Source: Rugamonas rubra
Lineage (GTDB): Bacteria; Pseudomonadota; Gammaproteobacteria; Burkholderiales; Burkholderiaceae_D
DNA: 64,000 nt
Assembly: GCF_900114705.1 (NCBI RefSeq)
Contig: NZ_FOTW01000027.1
Coordinates: 40,623-104,622 of the forward strand
Reading direction: 5' to 3'
Of the stretch, positions 45,300 through 55,600 are shown piece by piece; the first letter of the stretch is position 1; the number at the start of each line of letters is the position of its first letter. The translations under genes and the position numbers were made by a program. The notes under the pieces were generated by a model that was not told where the DNA came from, did not search any database, and was given only the letters and a program-made list of their open reading frames with translations.

Positions 45300-46556
45300 A
45301 TGACGAAATGCTCGCGCGCCGTTGTTGTTCGTACCACCGCTTTTGCTGCCGTGTTCACCTCCTGCCTCGCCATTGGAACGGCGGCGGCGGAAACAGTGAA
45401 GATCGCCTTCATCGACCCGCTGTCCGGCCCGTTCGCACCGGTCGGGCAGAACCAGCTGAAAAGCTTCCAGTTGATCGCCGACATGGCCAACAAGGGCAAG
45501 TGGGCGGGCGACAAGCAGATCGAAGTGGTGGGTTTCGACAACAAGGGCAGCCCGCAGGAGTCGCTGACCCAGCTGAAAGGCGTGATCGACCAGGGCTACC
45601 GCTACATCACCCAGGGCAACGGCTCGGGTGTCGGCCTGGCGTTGCTGGACGCCGTCAACAAGCACAACGAGCGTAATCCGGGCAAGGAAGTGGTCTACCT
45701 GAACTACGCGGCGGTCGACCCGGACATGACCAACAGCAAGTGCAGCTTCTGGCATTTCCGCTTCGACGCCAATTCCGACATGAAGATGGAGGCGCTGACC
45801 AGCTTCATGGCGCCGGACGCCAGCATCAAGAAGGTCTACATCATCGGCCAGAACTACGCCTTCGGCCACGCCGTCGCCCGCGCCGCGCGCGAGTACCTGA
45901 CGCGCAAGCGGCCCGACATCCGCATCGTCGGCGACGACCTGCACCCGATCGCCCAGGTGAAGGACTTCTCGCCCTACATCGCCAAGATCAAGGCGGCCGG
46001 TGCCGACACCGTCATCACCGGCAATTGGGGCGCCGACCTGGCCTTGCTGATCCGCGCCGCCAAGGACGCCGACCTGAAGGCCAATTTCTACACCTACTAC
46101 GGCATCACCACCGGCGTGCCGACGGCCATGGGGGCGGCCGGCGCCGAGCGCACCAAGATCGTCGGCAACTGGATGGCCAACAACGAAACCTTCGCCGGCA
46201 AGGAGATCGTCACCGCCTTCAAGGCCAAATACAACGACGACTATTACGCCGCGCAAACCCATAGCATCATCACCATACTGTCGCAGGCGATCAAAACCGC
46301 ACGCACGGCCGATCCGGTCAAGGTCGCCTTCGCCATGGAGGACATGAAGGTGCAGTCGATCAACGGCGAGGTGTGGATGCAGAAGAAGGACCACCAGTTG
46401 CAACAGGCGCTGTATATCGGCACCTGGAGCAAGGTCAACGGCAAAGATGTGCGCTTCGACCAGGAAAACACCGGCTACGGCTGGAAACTGGACAAGAAGA
46501 TCGACGCCTATGTATCTGGCCAGCCGACCTCCTGCCAGATGAAGCGCCCAGGCTAA
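45300..46556 (+). CDS. Liv-type ABC transporter substrate-binding protein
   Basis: A 418-residue periplasmic binding protein of the branched-chain amino acid/amide (type I, leucine-binding) group. The ATG at 45300 follows GGAGAC and opens a signal peptide (TTAFAAVFTSCLAIGTAAA, cleaved near AAAETV). The mature start VKIAFIDPLSGPFAPVGQNQ and later KVYIIGQNYAFGHAVARAAREYL and PYIAKIKAAGADTVITGNWG are typical. Family members bind amino acids, amides, aromatic acids or short fatty acids, so the ligand is open. The gene leads the transporter part of the operon. Confidence 0.94.
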   Translation: MTKCSRAVVVRTTAFAAVFTSCLAIGTAAAETVKIAFIDPLSGPFAPVGQNQLKSFQLIADMANKGKWAGDKQIEVVGFDNKGSPQESLTQLKGVIDQGYRYITQGNGSGVGLALLDAVNKHNERNPGKEVVYLNYAAVDPDMTNSKCSFWHFRFDANSDMKMEALTSFMAPDASIKKVYIIGQNYAFGHAVARAAREYLTRKRPDIRIVGDDLHPIAQVKDFSPYIAKIKAAGADTVITGNWGADLALLIRAAKDADLKANFYTYYGITTGVPTAMGAAGAERTKIVGNWMANNETFAGKEIVTAFKAKYNDDYYAAQTHSIITILSQAIKTARTADPVKVAFAMEDMKVQSINGEVWMQKKDHQLQQALYIGTWSKVNGKDVRFDQENTGYGWKLDKKIDAYVSGQPTSCQMKRPG

Positions 46557-46571
46557 ACCGGGCGCCATTCG

Positions 46572-47516
46572 ATGGAATTCACGCTGTTTACACTGCTGAA
46601 CGGCGTCAGTTACGGACTGCTGCTGTTCATGCTGTCGTCCGGGCTGACGCTCATCTTCAGCATGATGGGGGTGCTCAATTTCGCCCACGCCAGCTTTTAC
46701 ATGCTGGGCGCCTACATCGCCTGCAGCATCAGCGCGCGCATCGGTTTTTGGCCGGCGCTGCTGCTGGCGCCGCTGGCCGTGGGCCTGTTCGGCGCGCTGG
46801 TCGAACGCTACGGCCTGCGGCCGTTGCACAAGCTGGGCAACATCCCGGAACTGCTGTTCACCTTCGGCCTGTCCTACCTGATCGTCGAACTGGTGCAACT
46901 GGTCTGGGGCCGCGCGGCGCTCAACTATCCCATTCCCAAGGAGTTGGACGGCCCCTTGTTCACGCTGTTTAGCACCAGTTTCCCCAAGTATCGCGGCTTC
47001 ATGATGCTGGTGGCGCTGGCCATGCTGGGCGGCGTCTACCTGCTGCTGACGCGCACGCGGGTCGGACTGGTGATCCAGGCGGCGCTGACCCACCCCGAGG
47101 CGGCCGAGGCGCTGGGCCACAACGTGCCGCGCATCTTCATGTGGGTGTTCGGCGGCGGCAGCGCGCTGGCGGGGCTGGCCGGGGTGATCGGCGGCAACGC
47201 CTTCGTCACCGAGCCGGCCATGGCGGCCACCGTCGGCAGCATCATCTTCGTGGTGGTGGTGGTCGGCGGCATGGGCTCGCTGGCCGGGGCCTTCGTCGCC
47301 TCGATACTGATCGGCATCATGCAGACGACGGCGGTGGCGCTGGACTACTCCCTGGCAAGCGTGCTGGGCCGGCTCGGCGCGCAAGTCACGCCGGCCACGC
47401 CCGGCTTCGCCTTGCTCAACGTCACCATCGCCCAGAGCGCGGCCATTCTGCCCTTCCTGCTGTTGGTGTTGATACTGATTTTCCGGCCCAAGGGGCTGAT
47501 GGGGACGCGGGAATGA
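46572..47516 (+). CDS. Liv-type ABC transporter permease (LivH family)
   Basis: A 314-residue inner-membrane permease with about eight helices. LivH motifs are seen: LNGVSYGLLLFMLSSGLTLIFSMMGVLNFAHASFYMLGAY near the start and the cytoplasmic EAA-like loop ALTHPEAAEALGHNVPRIF. VVVVGGMGSLAGAFVASILIG is the usual C-terminal stretch. It lies 15 bp after the binding-protein gene and overlaps the next permease gene by 4 bp. Confidence 0.95.
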   Translation: MEFTLFTLLNGVSYGLLLFMLSSGLTLIFSMMGVLNFAHASFYMLGAYIACSISARIGFWPALLLAPLAVGLFGALVERYGLRPLHKLGNIPELLFTFGLSYLIVELVQLVWGRAALNYPIPKELDGPLFTLFSTSFPKYRGFMMLVALAMLGGVYLLLTRTRVGLVIQAALTHPEAAEALGHNVPRIFMWVFGGGSALAGLAGVIGGNAFVTEPAMAATVGSIIFVVVVVGGMGSLAGAFVASILIGIMQTTAVALDYSLASVLGRLGAQVTPATPGFALLNVTIAQSAAILPFLLLVLILIFRPKGLMGTRE

Positions 47517-48883
47517 AGGCGGGACACATCGAAAACGGCATGGGCAGCCAGCTTGACGGCCCGCTTGAAGGCCGAGTTAAACGTCACAACGAAAGCCGGC
47601 TCAGCTTCGCGCCGCTGAACCTGGGCCGCCACCTGGCCTGGGGCGGCTACGCCGCGCTGCTGTTGTTGGCGCCGCTGGTCTTCGCCAAGGGCGGCGCGCT
47701 GACCCTGCTGTCGCAAATGGGCACGGTGATGATCTTCGGCCTGTCCTACAACATGCTGCTGGGGCAGGGCGGCATGTTGTCGTTCGGCCACGCGGTATAT
47801 TCCGGCCTCGGCGCCTTCTTCGCCATCCACGCGATGAACGCGGCCGCCGCTTCCGGCGGCGTCTGGTCCGGCTTGCCGGTCAGCCTGGTGCCGCTGGTGG
47901 GCGGCGTCGCGGGGATGGGTTTCGGCGTCGTGTTCGGCTATGTCACCACGCGCAAGGCCGGCACCACCTTCGCCATGATCACGCTGGGGCTGGTCGAACT
48001 GGTGTTTGCCAGTTCGCTGATGTTCCCCGGCTTCTTCGGCGGCGAGGGTGGCGTGACCACCAACCGCGTCATGGGCGCGGCGCCGTTCGGCATCACGTTC
48101 GGGCCGCAGATCCAGGTCTACTATTTGATCGCCGCATGGTTGTTCGTCTGCACCGTCGCCATGTACGCCTTCACCCACACACCGCTGGGCCGGCTGATCA
48201 ACGCCGTGCGCGACAACCCCGAGCGGGTCGAGTTCATCGGCTACGACACCCGCTGGGTGCGCTACCTGACCTTGATCCTGTCGGCCTTTTTCGCCGGCGT
48301 GTCCGGCGGCTTGGCGGCGATCAACTTCGAGATCGTCAGCGCGGAGAACGTCAGCGCCCTGCGCTCGGGCAGCGTGCTGCTGTTCACCTTCATCGGCGGC
48401 ATCGGCTTCTTCTTCGGGCCCTTGCTGGGCGCCGTGGTCGGCGTCCTGTTCGCCGTGTTGCTGTCGGACTTCACGCCGGCCTGGCAGTTGTATCTGGGGC
48501 TGTTCTTCGTGTTGCTGGTGCGCTACGCGCCGGCCGGGCTGGCCAGCCTGTTGATGCAGTTGCTGCGGCTTGCGCTGCACGGCAAGCTGGGCCGGGTCGG
48601 CCCCTCGCTGGGAATGATGGGCTTGGCCGTGCTGCCCGGCCTGCTGGGTTTGATCGGCGCCGTGGAAATGCTCTACCACCTGACGTTGGACTCGGCCGAC
48701 GGCAGCGTCAAGCGCCTGTTCGGCTTGAACGCGGACACGGCGACGGCCCTGCCCTGGTGCGTGGCCGGCGCAATGGTGCTGCTCGGCGTGCTGGCCTGGC
48801 GCCGCTGCCAACCGTCCTTCCAGAGCGCCTGGCAGACGGCCAACGCCGAGATCGCCTTGAAAACAGGGAGCGCCGGCCGATGA
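47513..48883 (+). CDS. Liv-type ABC transporter permease (LivM family), long form
   Basis: A 456-residue second permease. The ATG at 47513 overlaps the LivH stop (ATGA). LivM motifs include GLSYNMLLGQGGMLSFGHAVYSGLGAF, GRLINAVRDNPERVEFIGYDTRWVRYL (the ATPase-contact loop) and FIGGIGFFFGPLLGAVVG. It is longer than many LivM proteins: after about residue 345 there is an extra segment with two more hydrophobic stretches (MGLAVLPGLLGLIGAVEML and CVAGAMVLLGVLAW). The first 30 residues are hydrophilic and possibly not translated if a later Met is used. It overlaps the next gene by 4 bp. Confidence 0.93.
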   Translation: MKAGHIENGMGSQLDGPLEGRVKRHNESRLSFAPLNLGRHLAWGGYAALLLLAPLVFAKGGALTLLSQMGTVMIFGLSYNMLLGQGGMLSFGHAVYSGLGAFFAIHAMNAAAASGGVWSGLPVSLVPLVGGVAGMGFGVVFGYVTTRKAGTTFAMITLGLVELVFASSLMFPGFFGGEGGVTTNRVMGAAPFGITFGPQIQVYYLIAAWLFVCTVAMYAFTHTPLGRLINAVRDNPERVEFIGYDTRWVRYLTLILSAFFAGVSGGLAAINFEIVSAENVSALRSGSVLLFTFIGGIGFFFGPLLGAVVGVLFAVLLSDFTPAWQLYLGLFFVLLVRYAPAGLASLLMQLLRLALHGKLGRVGPSLGMMGLAVLPGLLGLIGAVEMLYHLTLDSADGSVKRLFGLNADTATALPWCVAGAMVLLGVLAWRRCQPSFQSAWQTANAEIALKTGSAGR

Positions 48884-49635
48884 ACGCCCTCGAACTGAAA
48901 GACGTGCGCAAGCAATTCGGCGCCGCCCAGATCATCCGTGGCGCCAACCTGGCGGTGGCGCAGGGCGAGCGGCTGGCCGTGATCGGCCCCAACGGTGCCG
49001 GGAAATCGACGCTGTTCAACCTGATTTCGGGCCGCTTCCCGGCCAGTTCCGGCGAGATCGTGCTCAACGGCGAGAACATCACGCGCCTGAAACCCTACCA
49101 AATCAACCGGCGCGGGCTGGCCCGCAGCTTCCAGATCAGCAATTTGTTCGTCCATTTGTCCGTCTACGAGAACCTGCGCTGCGCCGTATTGTGGTCGCTG
49201 GGCTACAAATACTCCTTCTGGCAGCGGCTCGGCGGCCTGCGCGACGCCCACGAGCGGGTCGAAATCGTGCTCGAACAGATCGGCCTACAACGCCAGCGCG
49301 CCGTGCTGGCAGGCGTGCTCAGCTATGCCGAGCAACGCGCGCTGGAGATCGGCATCACCATCGCCGGCGGGGCCAACGTCATCCTGCTCGACGAGCCGAC
49401 CGCCGGCATGAGCCGTTCCGAGTCCGACGCCGCCGTCGAGCTGATCCGCAAGGTAACTATCGGCAAGACCCTCTTGATGGTGGAGCACGACATGAGCGTG
49501 GTATTCGGCCTGGCCGACAGGATCGCCGTGCTGGTCTACGGCGAAATGATCGCCTGCGACACGCCGGCCAACATCCGCAACAACGCGGCGGTGCAGGCCG
49601 CCTACCTGGGCGGCGCCGACGAGGAGGCGGCATGA
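48880..49635 (+). CDS. Liv-type ABC transporter ATP-binding protein (LivG family)
   Basis: A 251-residue ABC ATPase. Walker A is GPNGAGKST (36-44), the Q-loop is ARSFQISNLF, the signature reads LSYAEQRALEIG (the LivG-type variant of LSGGQ), Walker B is VILLDEPTAGM, and the H-loop is MVEHDMSVVF. Both ends use 4-bp ATGA overlaps, so the whole cassette is translationally coupled. Confidence 0.95.
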   Translation: MNALELKDVRKQFGAAQIIRGANLAVAQGERLAVIGPNGAGKSTLFNLISGRFPASSGEIVLNGENITRLKPYQINRRGLARSFQISNLFVHLSVYENLRCAVLWSLGYKYSFWQRLGGLRDAHERVEIVLEQIGLQRQRAVLAGVLSYAEQRALEIGITIAGGANVILLDEPTAGMSRSESDAAVELIRKVTIGKTLLMVEHDMSVVFGLADRIAVLVYGEMIACDTPANIRNNAAVQAAYLGGADEEAA

Positions 49636-50336
49636 CGGATCTGCTCGACATACGCGGCCTGCACGCCTACTACGGCAAGAGCCACGTGCTGCACGGCGTC
49701 GACCTGCGGGTCGGCGCGGGCGAAATCGTCAGCCTGCTCGGCCGCAACGGCGTGGGCCGCTCGACGCTGGTCAAGGCGGCGATGGGCCAGGTCAGCGCCA
49801 CCGGCTCGGTGCGCTTCAAGGGCGCCGAGATCCTCGGCCTGAAGGCCTTCCAGATCGCCCACCTGGGCCTGGGCTACGTGCCGGAGAACCGCGACATCTT
49901 TGCCACGCTCACGGCCGAACAAAACCTGATCCTCGGGCAGAAGAAGAACGTCCAATCTGGACGCTGGCGTTTGGACGACATGTACGCGATGTTTCCCCGC
50001 CTGCAAGAGCGGCGCCAGGTGGCCGCCGGCGTGTTGTCCGGCGGCGAGCAGCAGATGCTGACCTTGTGCCGCAGCCTGATGGGCGACCCCGACCTGATCA
50101 TGATCGACGAGCCGACCGAGGGCCTGGCGCCGAAGATCGTCGCGCTGGTGGCGCAGTATCTACAGGCGCTGAAAGAGAAGGGCGTCTCGGTGTTGCTGGT
50201 CGAACAAAAGCTGGCCATCGCGCTCGACATCTCGCAGCGCGTCTACGTGATGGGCCACGGCGCCATCGTCTTCGAAGGCACGCCGCAGCAGCTGCGCGCC
50301 GACGCCGCCGTGCGCAAGGAGTGGCTGGAAGTATAG
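49632..50336 (+). CDS. Liv-type ABC transporter ATP-binding protein (LivF family), Arg in Walker A
   Basis: A 234-residue ABC ATPase, last gene of the importer. The signature LSGGEQQM, Walker B LIMIDEPTEGLAP and H-loop VEQKLAIAL (LivF-type) are present. The Walker A loop reads GRNGVGRST (37-45): the invariant Lys is Arg43. Arg at this position usually weakens ATP hydrolysis, so this subunit may be a degenerate site paired with the normal LivG, or this may be a tolerated variant of the subfamily. A perfect 28-bp inverted repeat follows the stop. Confidence 0.93.
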   Translation: MTDLLDIRGLHAYYGKSHVLHGVDLRVGAGEIVSLLGRNGVGRSTLVKAAMGQVSATGSVRFKGAEILGLKAFQIAHLGLGYVPENRDIFATLTAEQNLILGQKKNVQSGRWRLDDMYAMFPRLQERRQVAAGVLSGGEQQMLTLCRSLMGDPDLIMIDEPTEGLAPKIVALVAQYLQALKEKGVSVLLVEQKLAIALDISQRVYVMGHGAIVFEGTPQQLRADAAVRKEWLEV

Positions 50337-50352
50337 CCGCAGAATAGCAGGC

Positions 50353-50413
50353 GGGGTCAGTGCCGACAATCGGACATTCAGCGCGTGAATGTCCGATTGT
50401 CGGCACTGACCCC
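50353..50413. repeat. Perfect 28-bp inverted repeat after the ABC operon
   Basis: The arms 50353-50380 and 50386-50413 are exact reverse complements with a 5-nt loop GCGCG. They start GGGGTCAGTGCCGACAATCG, so the first 8 bases agree with the GGGGTCAG of the palindrome family but the rest differs. It lies in the convergent gap to the chemoreceptor gene and could terminate both transcripts. Confidence 0.93.
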
Positions 50414-50452
50414 GAGCGCTGTTCGCGGCCGTTCGGTCGTGACTTGGCGCTG

Positions 50453-52330
50453 TCAGAACTCTTCCCATTCGCTCTCCGCAGTGGCCAGCGCCGGGCGGCG
50501 CTTCTTGGCGCTGCCGGCCGTCGCGCCGGCTTTGCCGGCGGCCTGCTGGCCAAGGACCTGCGCGCCGGGCTTGCCGCTCGCCAGGGCGGGCCCGGCGGGC
50601 GGCGCCGCGACGGCGGCGCGCGCGGCGGCGGCCGGCCGGGCCGGGGCGCGGCCGGCCTCGGCGAGCTGGAACACGCCGACCACGCCGGCCAGGTGGCCGG
50701 CCTGCTGGCGCAGCGAGCCGGCGGCGGCGGCGGCCTGCTCGACCAGCGCGGCGTTCTGCTGCGTCGCCTGGTCCATCTGGTTGACGGCTTGGTTGATCTG
50801 CTCGATGCCGGCGGTCTGCTCGCCGCTGGCGGCGGCGATTTCGCTCATCACGTCGGTGACCCGCTTGACGCTGGCGACGATCTCCTGCATCGTCGCGCCG
50901 GCCTGGTCGACCAGTCGGGCGCCGGCGCCGACCTTGTCGACCGAGTCAACGATCAGGTCCTTGATCTCCTTGGCGGCGGCGGCGGCGCGTTGCGCCAGGT
51001 TGCGCACCTCGCTGGCGACGACGGCGAAGCCGCGGCCCTGCTCGCCGGCGCGCGCCGCCTCCACCGCCGCGTTGAGCGCCAAGATGTTGGTCTGGAAGGC
51101 GATGCCGTCGATGACGCCGATGATGTCGGCGATCTGCTTGGACGAGTCGTTGATCGAGCTCATCGTCTCGACCACCTGGCCGACCACCGCTCCGCCCTTG
51201 AGTGCGACGTCGGTGGCCGACTCGGCCAGCTGGCGCGCCTGGCGCGCGTTGTCGGCGTTCTGCTTGACGGTGGCGGTGAGCCGCTCCATCGACGCGGCGG
51301 TCTGCTCGAGTGAGCCGGCCTGCTCCTCGGTGCGCTTAGACAGGTCGAGGTTGCCGGCGGCGATCTGGCCGGCGGCGGTGGCGATGCTGTCGGTGCCGTT
51401 GCGCACCTCGCCGACGATCTCGGCCAGGCGCTGGCGCATCGCGCCCATGGCGAACAGCAGGCTGGCGCGGTCGCCGTCGCGCAGCTCGACGGCGAAGGCC
51501 AGCTGGCCGGCGGCGATGCGGTCGGCCACGGCGGCGGCGTAGGCCGGCTCGCCGCCCAATTGGCCGCGCAGGCGGCGGTAGACCAGCAGCAGGGCGGCGC
51601 CCAGGCCGCCGCACAGCAGCGCCAGCAGGGCCACGGCCAGCGCGAAGACCTGGCCGCCGGCGCGCGCCGCCGCGTCGACGCCGGCCTGGGTGCGCTGGTC
51701 GAGCAGGACGAAGAACTCGTCGATGGGCGCCATGATGTTGGCCTTGTACTGGTGGTAGTTCTTGTCGTGCATGAGCTTGCGGGCCAGCTCCAGGTCCGGC
51801 ACGCCCTTGAGGCTGAAGCCGCCCTTGCCGTCGTCGAACTGGCCCTTGACCGCGTTCATGGCGACGACCTCGGTCTTGACCAGCGCGTCCGAGTTGGCCT
51901 GGGCCTGCTTCAACTTGGCGAACTCCTGCTCGGTGAAGCCGGCCCGTTTCATCAGCTCGGCCAGCGAGGCCGTGGCGCCGTCCGGACGCGGCTTGGCCTT
52001 GCCGGCGGCGACGAAATCCCAGTAGATGCGCTGGTATTGCTGCGGCCGGGGCTTGCTGCCGTTGCGGATGGCGAGGATGTCGAGGTATTGCTGCTCGTAG
52101 GCGGGGTCGGCGGTCAGCACGTAGGTGCGCGCCAGCCGGGTCAGGTCGTCGGAGCCCTGGCGCAGCTCGTCGGCCAGCAGGTAGGACTGGTAGCGCGTGT
52201 CGGTCACCTTGGCCAGCTCGTCCTGTTTCTGCGCTATCGCCAGCAGCGCCGCCAGCAGGCACAGGCCCATGACGGCGGCCAGGCCGGACAGGTAGGCGAA
52301 CAGTTGCTTGAGTGTGAAGGTGTTTGCCAC
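50453..52330 (-). CDS. Methyl-accepting chemotaxis protein
   Basis: A 625-residue chemoreceptor. The GTG at 52330 lies about 7 nt after CGGAGA and gives (M)ANTFTLKQLF directly before TM1 (LAAVMGLCLLAALLAIA); an ATG 17 codons upstream has no ribosome site. A periplasmic helical domain follows, then TM2 (about 225-250), a HAMP-like region and the signalling domain with the hairpin tip GIAFQTNILALNAAVEAARAG / GRGFAVVASEVRNLAQR. The C-terminus EWEEF resembles the CheR/CheB-tethering pentapeptide after a Pro/Ala linker. No che genes are nearby. The 289-bp gap to the divergent helicase gene shows nothing recognisable. Confidence 0.94.
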   Translation of the reverse strand: MANTFTLKQLFAYLSGLAAVMGLCLLAALLAIAQKQDELAKVTDTRYQSYLLADELRQGSDDLTRLARTYVLTADPAYEQQYLDILAIRNGSKPRPQQYQRIYWDFVAAGKAKPRPDGATASLAELMKRAGFTEQEFAKLKQAQANSDALVKTEVVAMNAVKGQFDDGKGGFSLKGVPDLELARKLMHDKNYHQYKANIMAPIDEFFVLLDQRTQAGVDAAARAGGQVFALAVALLALLCGGLGAALLLVYRRLRGQLGGEPAYAAAVADRIAAGQLAFAVELRDGDRASLLFAMGAMRQRLAEIVGEVRNGTDSIATAAGQIAAGNLDLSKRTEEQAGSLEQTAASMERLTATVKQNADNARQARQLAESATDVALKGGAVVGQVVETMSSINDSSKQIADIIGVIDGIAFQTNILALNAAVEAARAGEQGRGFAVVASEVRNLAQRAAAAAKEIKDLIVDSVDKVGAGARLVDQAGATMQEIVASVKRVTDVMSEIAAASGEQTAGIEQINQAVNQMDQATQQNAALVEQAAAAAGSLRQQAGHLAGVVGVFQLAEAGRAPARPAAAARAAVAAPPAGPALASGKPGAQVLGQQAAGKAGATAGSAKKRRPALATAESEWEEF

Positions 52331-52619
52331 GGCGGTCTCCGGGAGTGGACGGGAAGGACGGAATTTCTTGCAATGCCGCATCTATCGTCACCCGCCGGCC
52401 GCCGCCCGATATTGACCAGAATCATCATCCGCCCGGGACGGCCGGGTTTGCCGGCGAAATCGGCCGCGCCACCGGCACCGGCGCGGCGCGAGTGTGGCGC
52501 GGCAGCCTCGGCGGCGCGCCGGCTGTACGGCGGCCTTGCCTTGGGAGTAAGATTGCGCCTTTCGACTTTGGCGCCGGCCGCGCGGCCGCCGCGCCGGTCC
52601 GCACCCACGAGGCATTTTT

Positions 52620-55600
52620 TTGACAAATCCGGCAGCTGGTCCACTTCCCATTCTTAGTTTTTGGCGCGATCTGGAGATCTTCAACATTCCCGCCGCGCCC
52701 GGCGCGCGCGAGGCGACCGCCAGCAGCCATGTGCTGACGCTGCGGCGCGGCGAGGTGCTGCCCTGGCGCCGCCGCGAGTACGCGCCGAGCGCCACGCACG
52801 GCTGGATCCACCTGGTCTACCTGGGCGTGGCCGACACCGAGCAACTGGAGGGCCTGCTGCTGAAGGCGATGGCGCCGCGCGGCGAGGCGGCCGAGTTGAG
52901 CGAGCGCGAACGCGAGCGCTCCGGCGGCACCGGTTGGCTGGGCGCCTTCGTGGTCGGCGAGGACGGCGCGGCCAAGCCGGACAGCTATCTGGCGGCCAGC
53001 TACGTGTACGGCGTCGACCTGCTGCGCAAGGACGAGGCGCTGGAGGGCCTGAGCGCCCGGCTGGCCGGCGCGCGCGAGGAGTTCGCCCAGCGCCGCCAAC
53101 GGCCGCCGGCGGTCGAAGGCGGGCCTTCGGGCGGGGTGCTGGGCGCCGTTGACACTGACGCGGCCGTCGACCGTGCGCCGATTGCGCCCACCGGGCGCCC
53201 CGCCGCCGCAACAGGCGCCGAGGCGCGCGCCGCCAAGCCCCGTGGCCTCGGCTGGGTCGAGCTGGACGAGGAGCTGGGCCTGCTGCTGCGGCGGATCGGC
53301 GCCGGCGCCGACGACGCCCGCCTGGACTGGCGCCTGGTGGTGCGCTCGACCCGCGTCAACCGCAAGTACATGGAGGCCGACCTGCAGAACGCCGGCGACT
53401 TCCTCAACTCCTTCTACCTCGACGACCTGGACCGCCTGATCGGCCAGGCGCAGCGCGGCGAGCCCTTCGGCCAGGCGCTGGGCGCCTATTTGGGCGCGCC
53501 GCTGGCGTTGGCGGCGCGGCGCGACATTCTGGCCGACCAGGCGGCCATGACCGGCCTGCTCAGCGTGGCCCACCTGCCGCGCGCGCGCTGGCCGGCGCCG
53601 GCCAAGTTCCCGCTGGTGCTGGCGCAGCAGGCGGCGGTGGCGCAGATCCTGCGCGTGTTGGGCCCGGCGGGCGGCGTGGTCGGCGTCAACGGCCCGCCCG
53701 GCACCGGCAAGACCACGCTGCTGTGCGACGTGATCGCCGACGTGGTCACGCAGCGCGCGCTGCGCCTGATGGAACTGCAGCGGCCGGCCGACGTTTTCGC
53801 CGACACCGTCGAGGTGGCCGGCAAGAACGTCTTCCCGCTGCGCGCCGAGATCATGGACGGCAGCTCCATCGTCGTCGCCAGCACCAACAACAACGCCGTC
53901 AAGAACATCACGCAGGAGCTGCCGGCGCGCAAAAAGGTGTCGGCCGAGTTCGGCCCGGCCAGCTATTTCGACGAGGTGATCGGCGCCGTGTTCGCGGCGC
54001 AGAAGGTGCAGGGCGAGGACGGCGCGACTATCGCCTGCTGGGGCATGGTGGCGGCGGCGCTGGGCAACGCCGGCAACCGCCGCTCGTTCGCGCAGGGCTT
54101 CTTCCGCGACGAGTTCAGCAAGCCCGAGGCCCACGCGGCCAACGCGGCCAACGCGACCAACCCCGCCAAAGCTGCCACGGGCGGCGCAAACGGCCAGCTG
54201 TTCGATACGCCGGCGACGCCTGCGGCGCAGTCCACGCAAACGCCGCCATTCTCGCAGTCCGCGTCATCCACGCTGTCCGCGCCGGCCACTCCGTCAACTC
54301 GATCCACGCCGTCCGCCCCGGCGGCAGCGGCCGCCGAATCGGCCAAGCCGGCGCCGCCGTCGATGAAGCAGCTGCTCGAGGCGGCCACCGCCGACTACGC
54401 CCGCTACCAAAACGAGTGGCAGCAGGCGCGCCATGCCCTGCGCGCACTGGTCGAGGAGTTCGACGCCAAGCGCGCGCTGCTGCTCAAGGCCGAGCAGGCC
54501 GCGCTGGGCCTGGACGCCTGCCGCGGGCGGCTGGCAGCGCAGCTGGCCGGCCTGCAGGAGTGGGACCGGCAGATCGAGGCGGCCAAGGTCGAACTGGCCG
54601 CCAGCCGCGAGGCGATGGCCGTGCAGCGCACCCTGATCGACGGCCGCCGCGCCCTGCTCGAGCAGCTGCGCGAGCGCGCCCGGCCGGGCCTGTGGGACCG
54701 CTTGATGGCCTGGCTAGGCCGCGAGACGGCGGCCATGGCGGCACGCCGCAGCAGCCTGGACGAGCCGACCACGGCGCTGGCACAAGCCAGCGAGGCGCTG
54801 GCGGAGCTGGCCCGCGCCGCCATGTCCTGCGAGGCGGTGGCGCAGACCAAGCGGCAGCGCCGCGAGGCCGACGCGGCCGAGAAGCAGAAAACCGAGGCGC
54901 AGTTCCGCCAGCACCAGCTGGACCTGCAGGCCGGCTACCAGATCGGCGTGCGCCACTTCCCGGACGCCGGCTTCTGGGCGCTGCCGGCCGAGCAGCGCCA
55001 CCGCTTGTCGGTCGGCGTCTGCGCCGCGCTGGACACGCTGCGCGCCAAGATATTCCTGCAATCGATGGAGCTGCACCGGCTCACCGTGCTGGCCAACGCC
55101 GGCCGCTTCATCGGCAACCTGCGCGCCGTCAGCGCCATGCTGACCGGCGCCAGCCGGGGCAAGCTGCTGCCGGAACAGCGCCCCATCCTGTGGGACATCC
55201 TGTTCTTCATCGTGCCGGTGGTGTCGACCACCATGGCCTCGTTCGACCGCCTGTTCCAGGGCATGGGGCAGGAGTCGCTGGGCTGGTTGCTGGTCGACGA
55301 GGCGGGCCAGGCGACGCCGCAATCGACCGCCGGCGCCATCTGGCGCAGCCGGCGCGCGGTGTTGATCGGCGATCCGCTGCAGATCGAGCCGGTGTTCACG
55401 GTGCCGCTGGCGGTGGCCGAGGACCTGCGCCGGCGGCGCGGCGTGGCGGCCATCTGGTCGCCGGCCGAGCAGTCGGTGCAGACGCTGGCCGACCGCGTCA
55501 CCGCCTTTGGTTCGTGGGTGGCGCAGGACGACGGGCCGGGGCTGGAGCCGCGCCGCATCTGGACTGGCATGCCGCTGCGCACCCACCGGCGCTGCGACGA

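Noticed and set aside
54116..54360. Low-complexity region in the helicase gene considered as a frameshift or gene-fusion junction
   Set aside because: The frame stays open with the same codon bias on both sides and the coiled coil continues after it; a flexible linker explains it.
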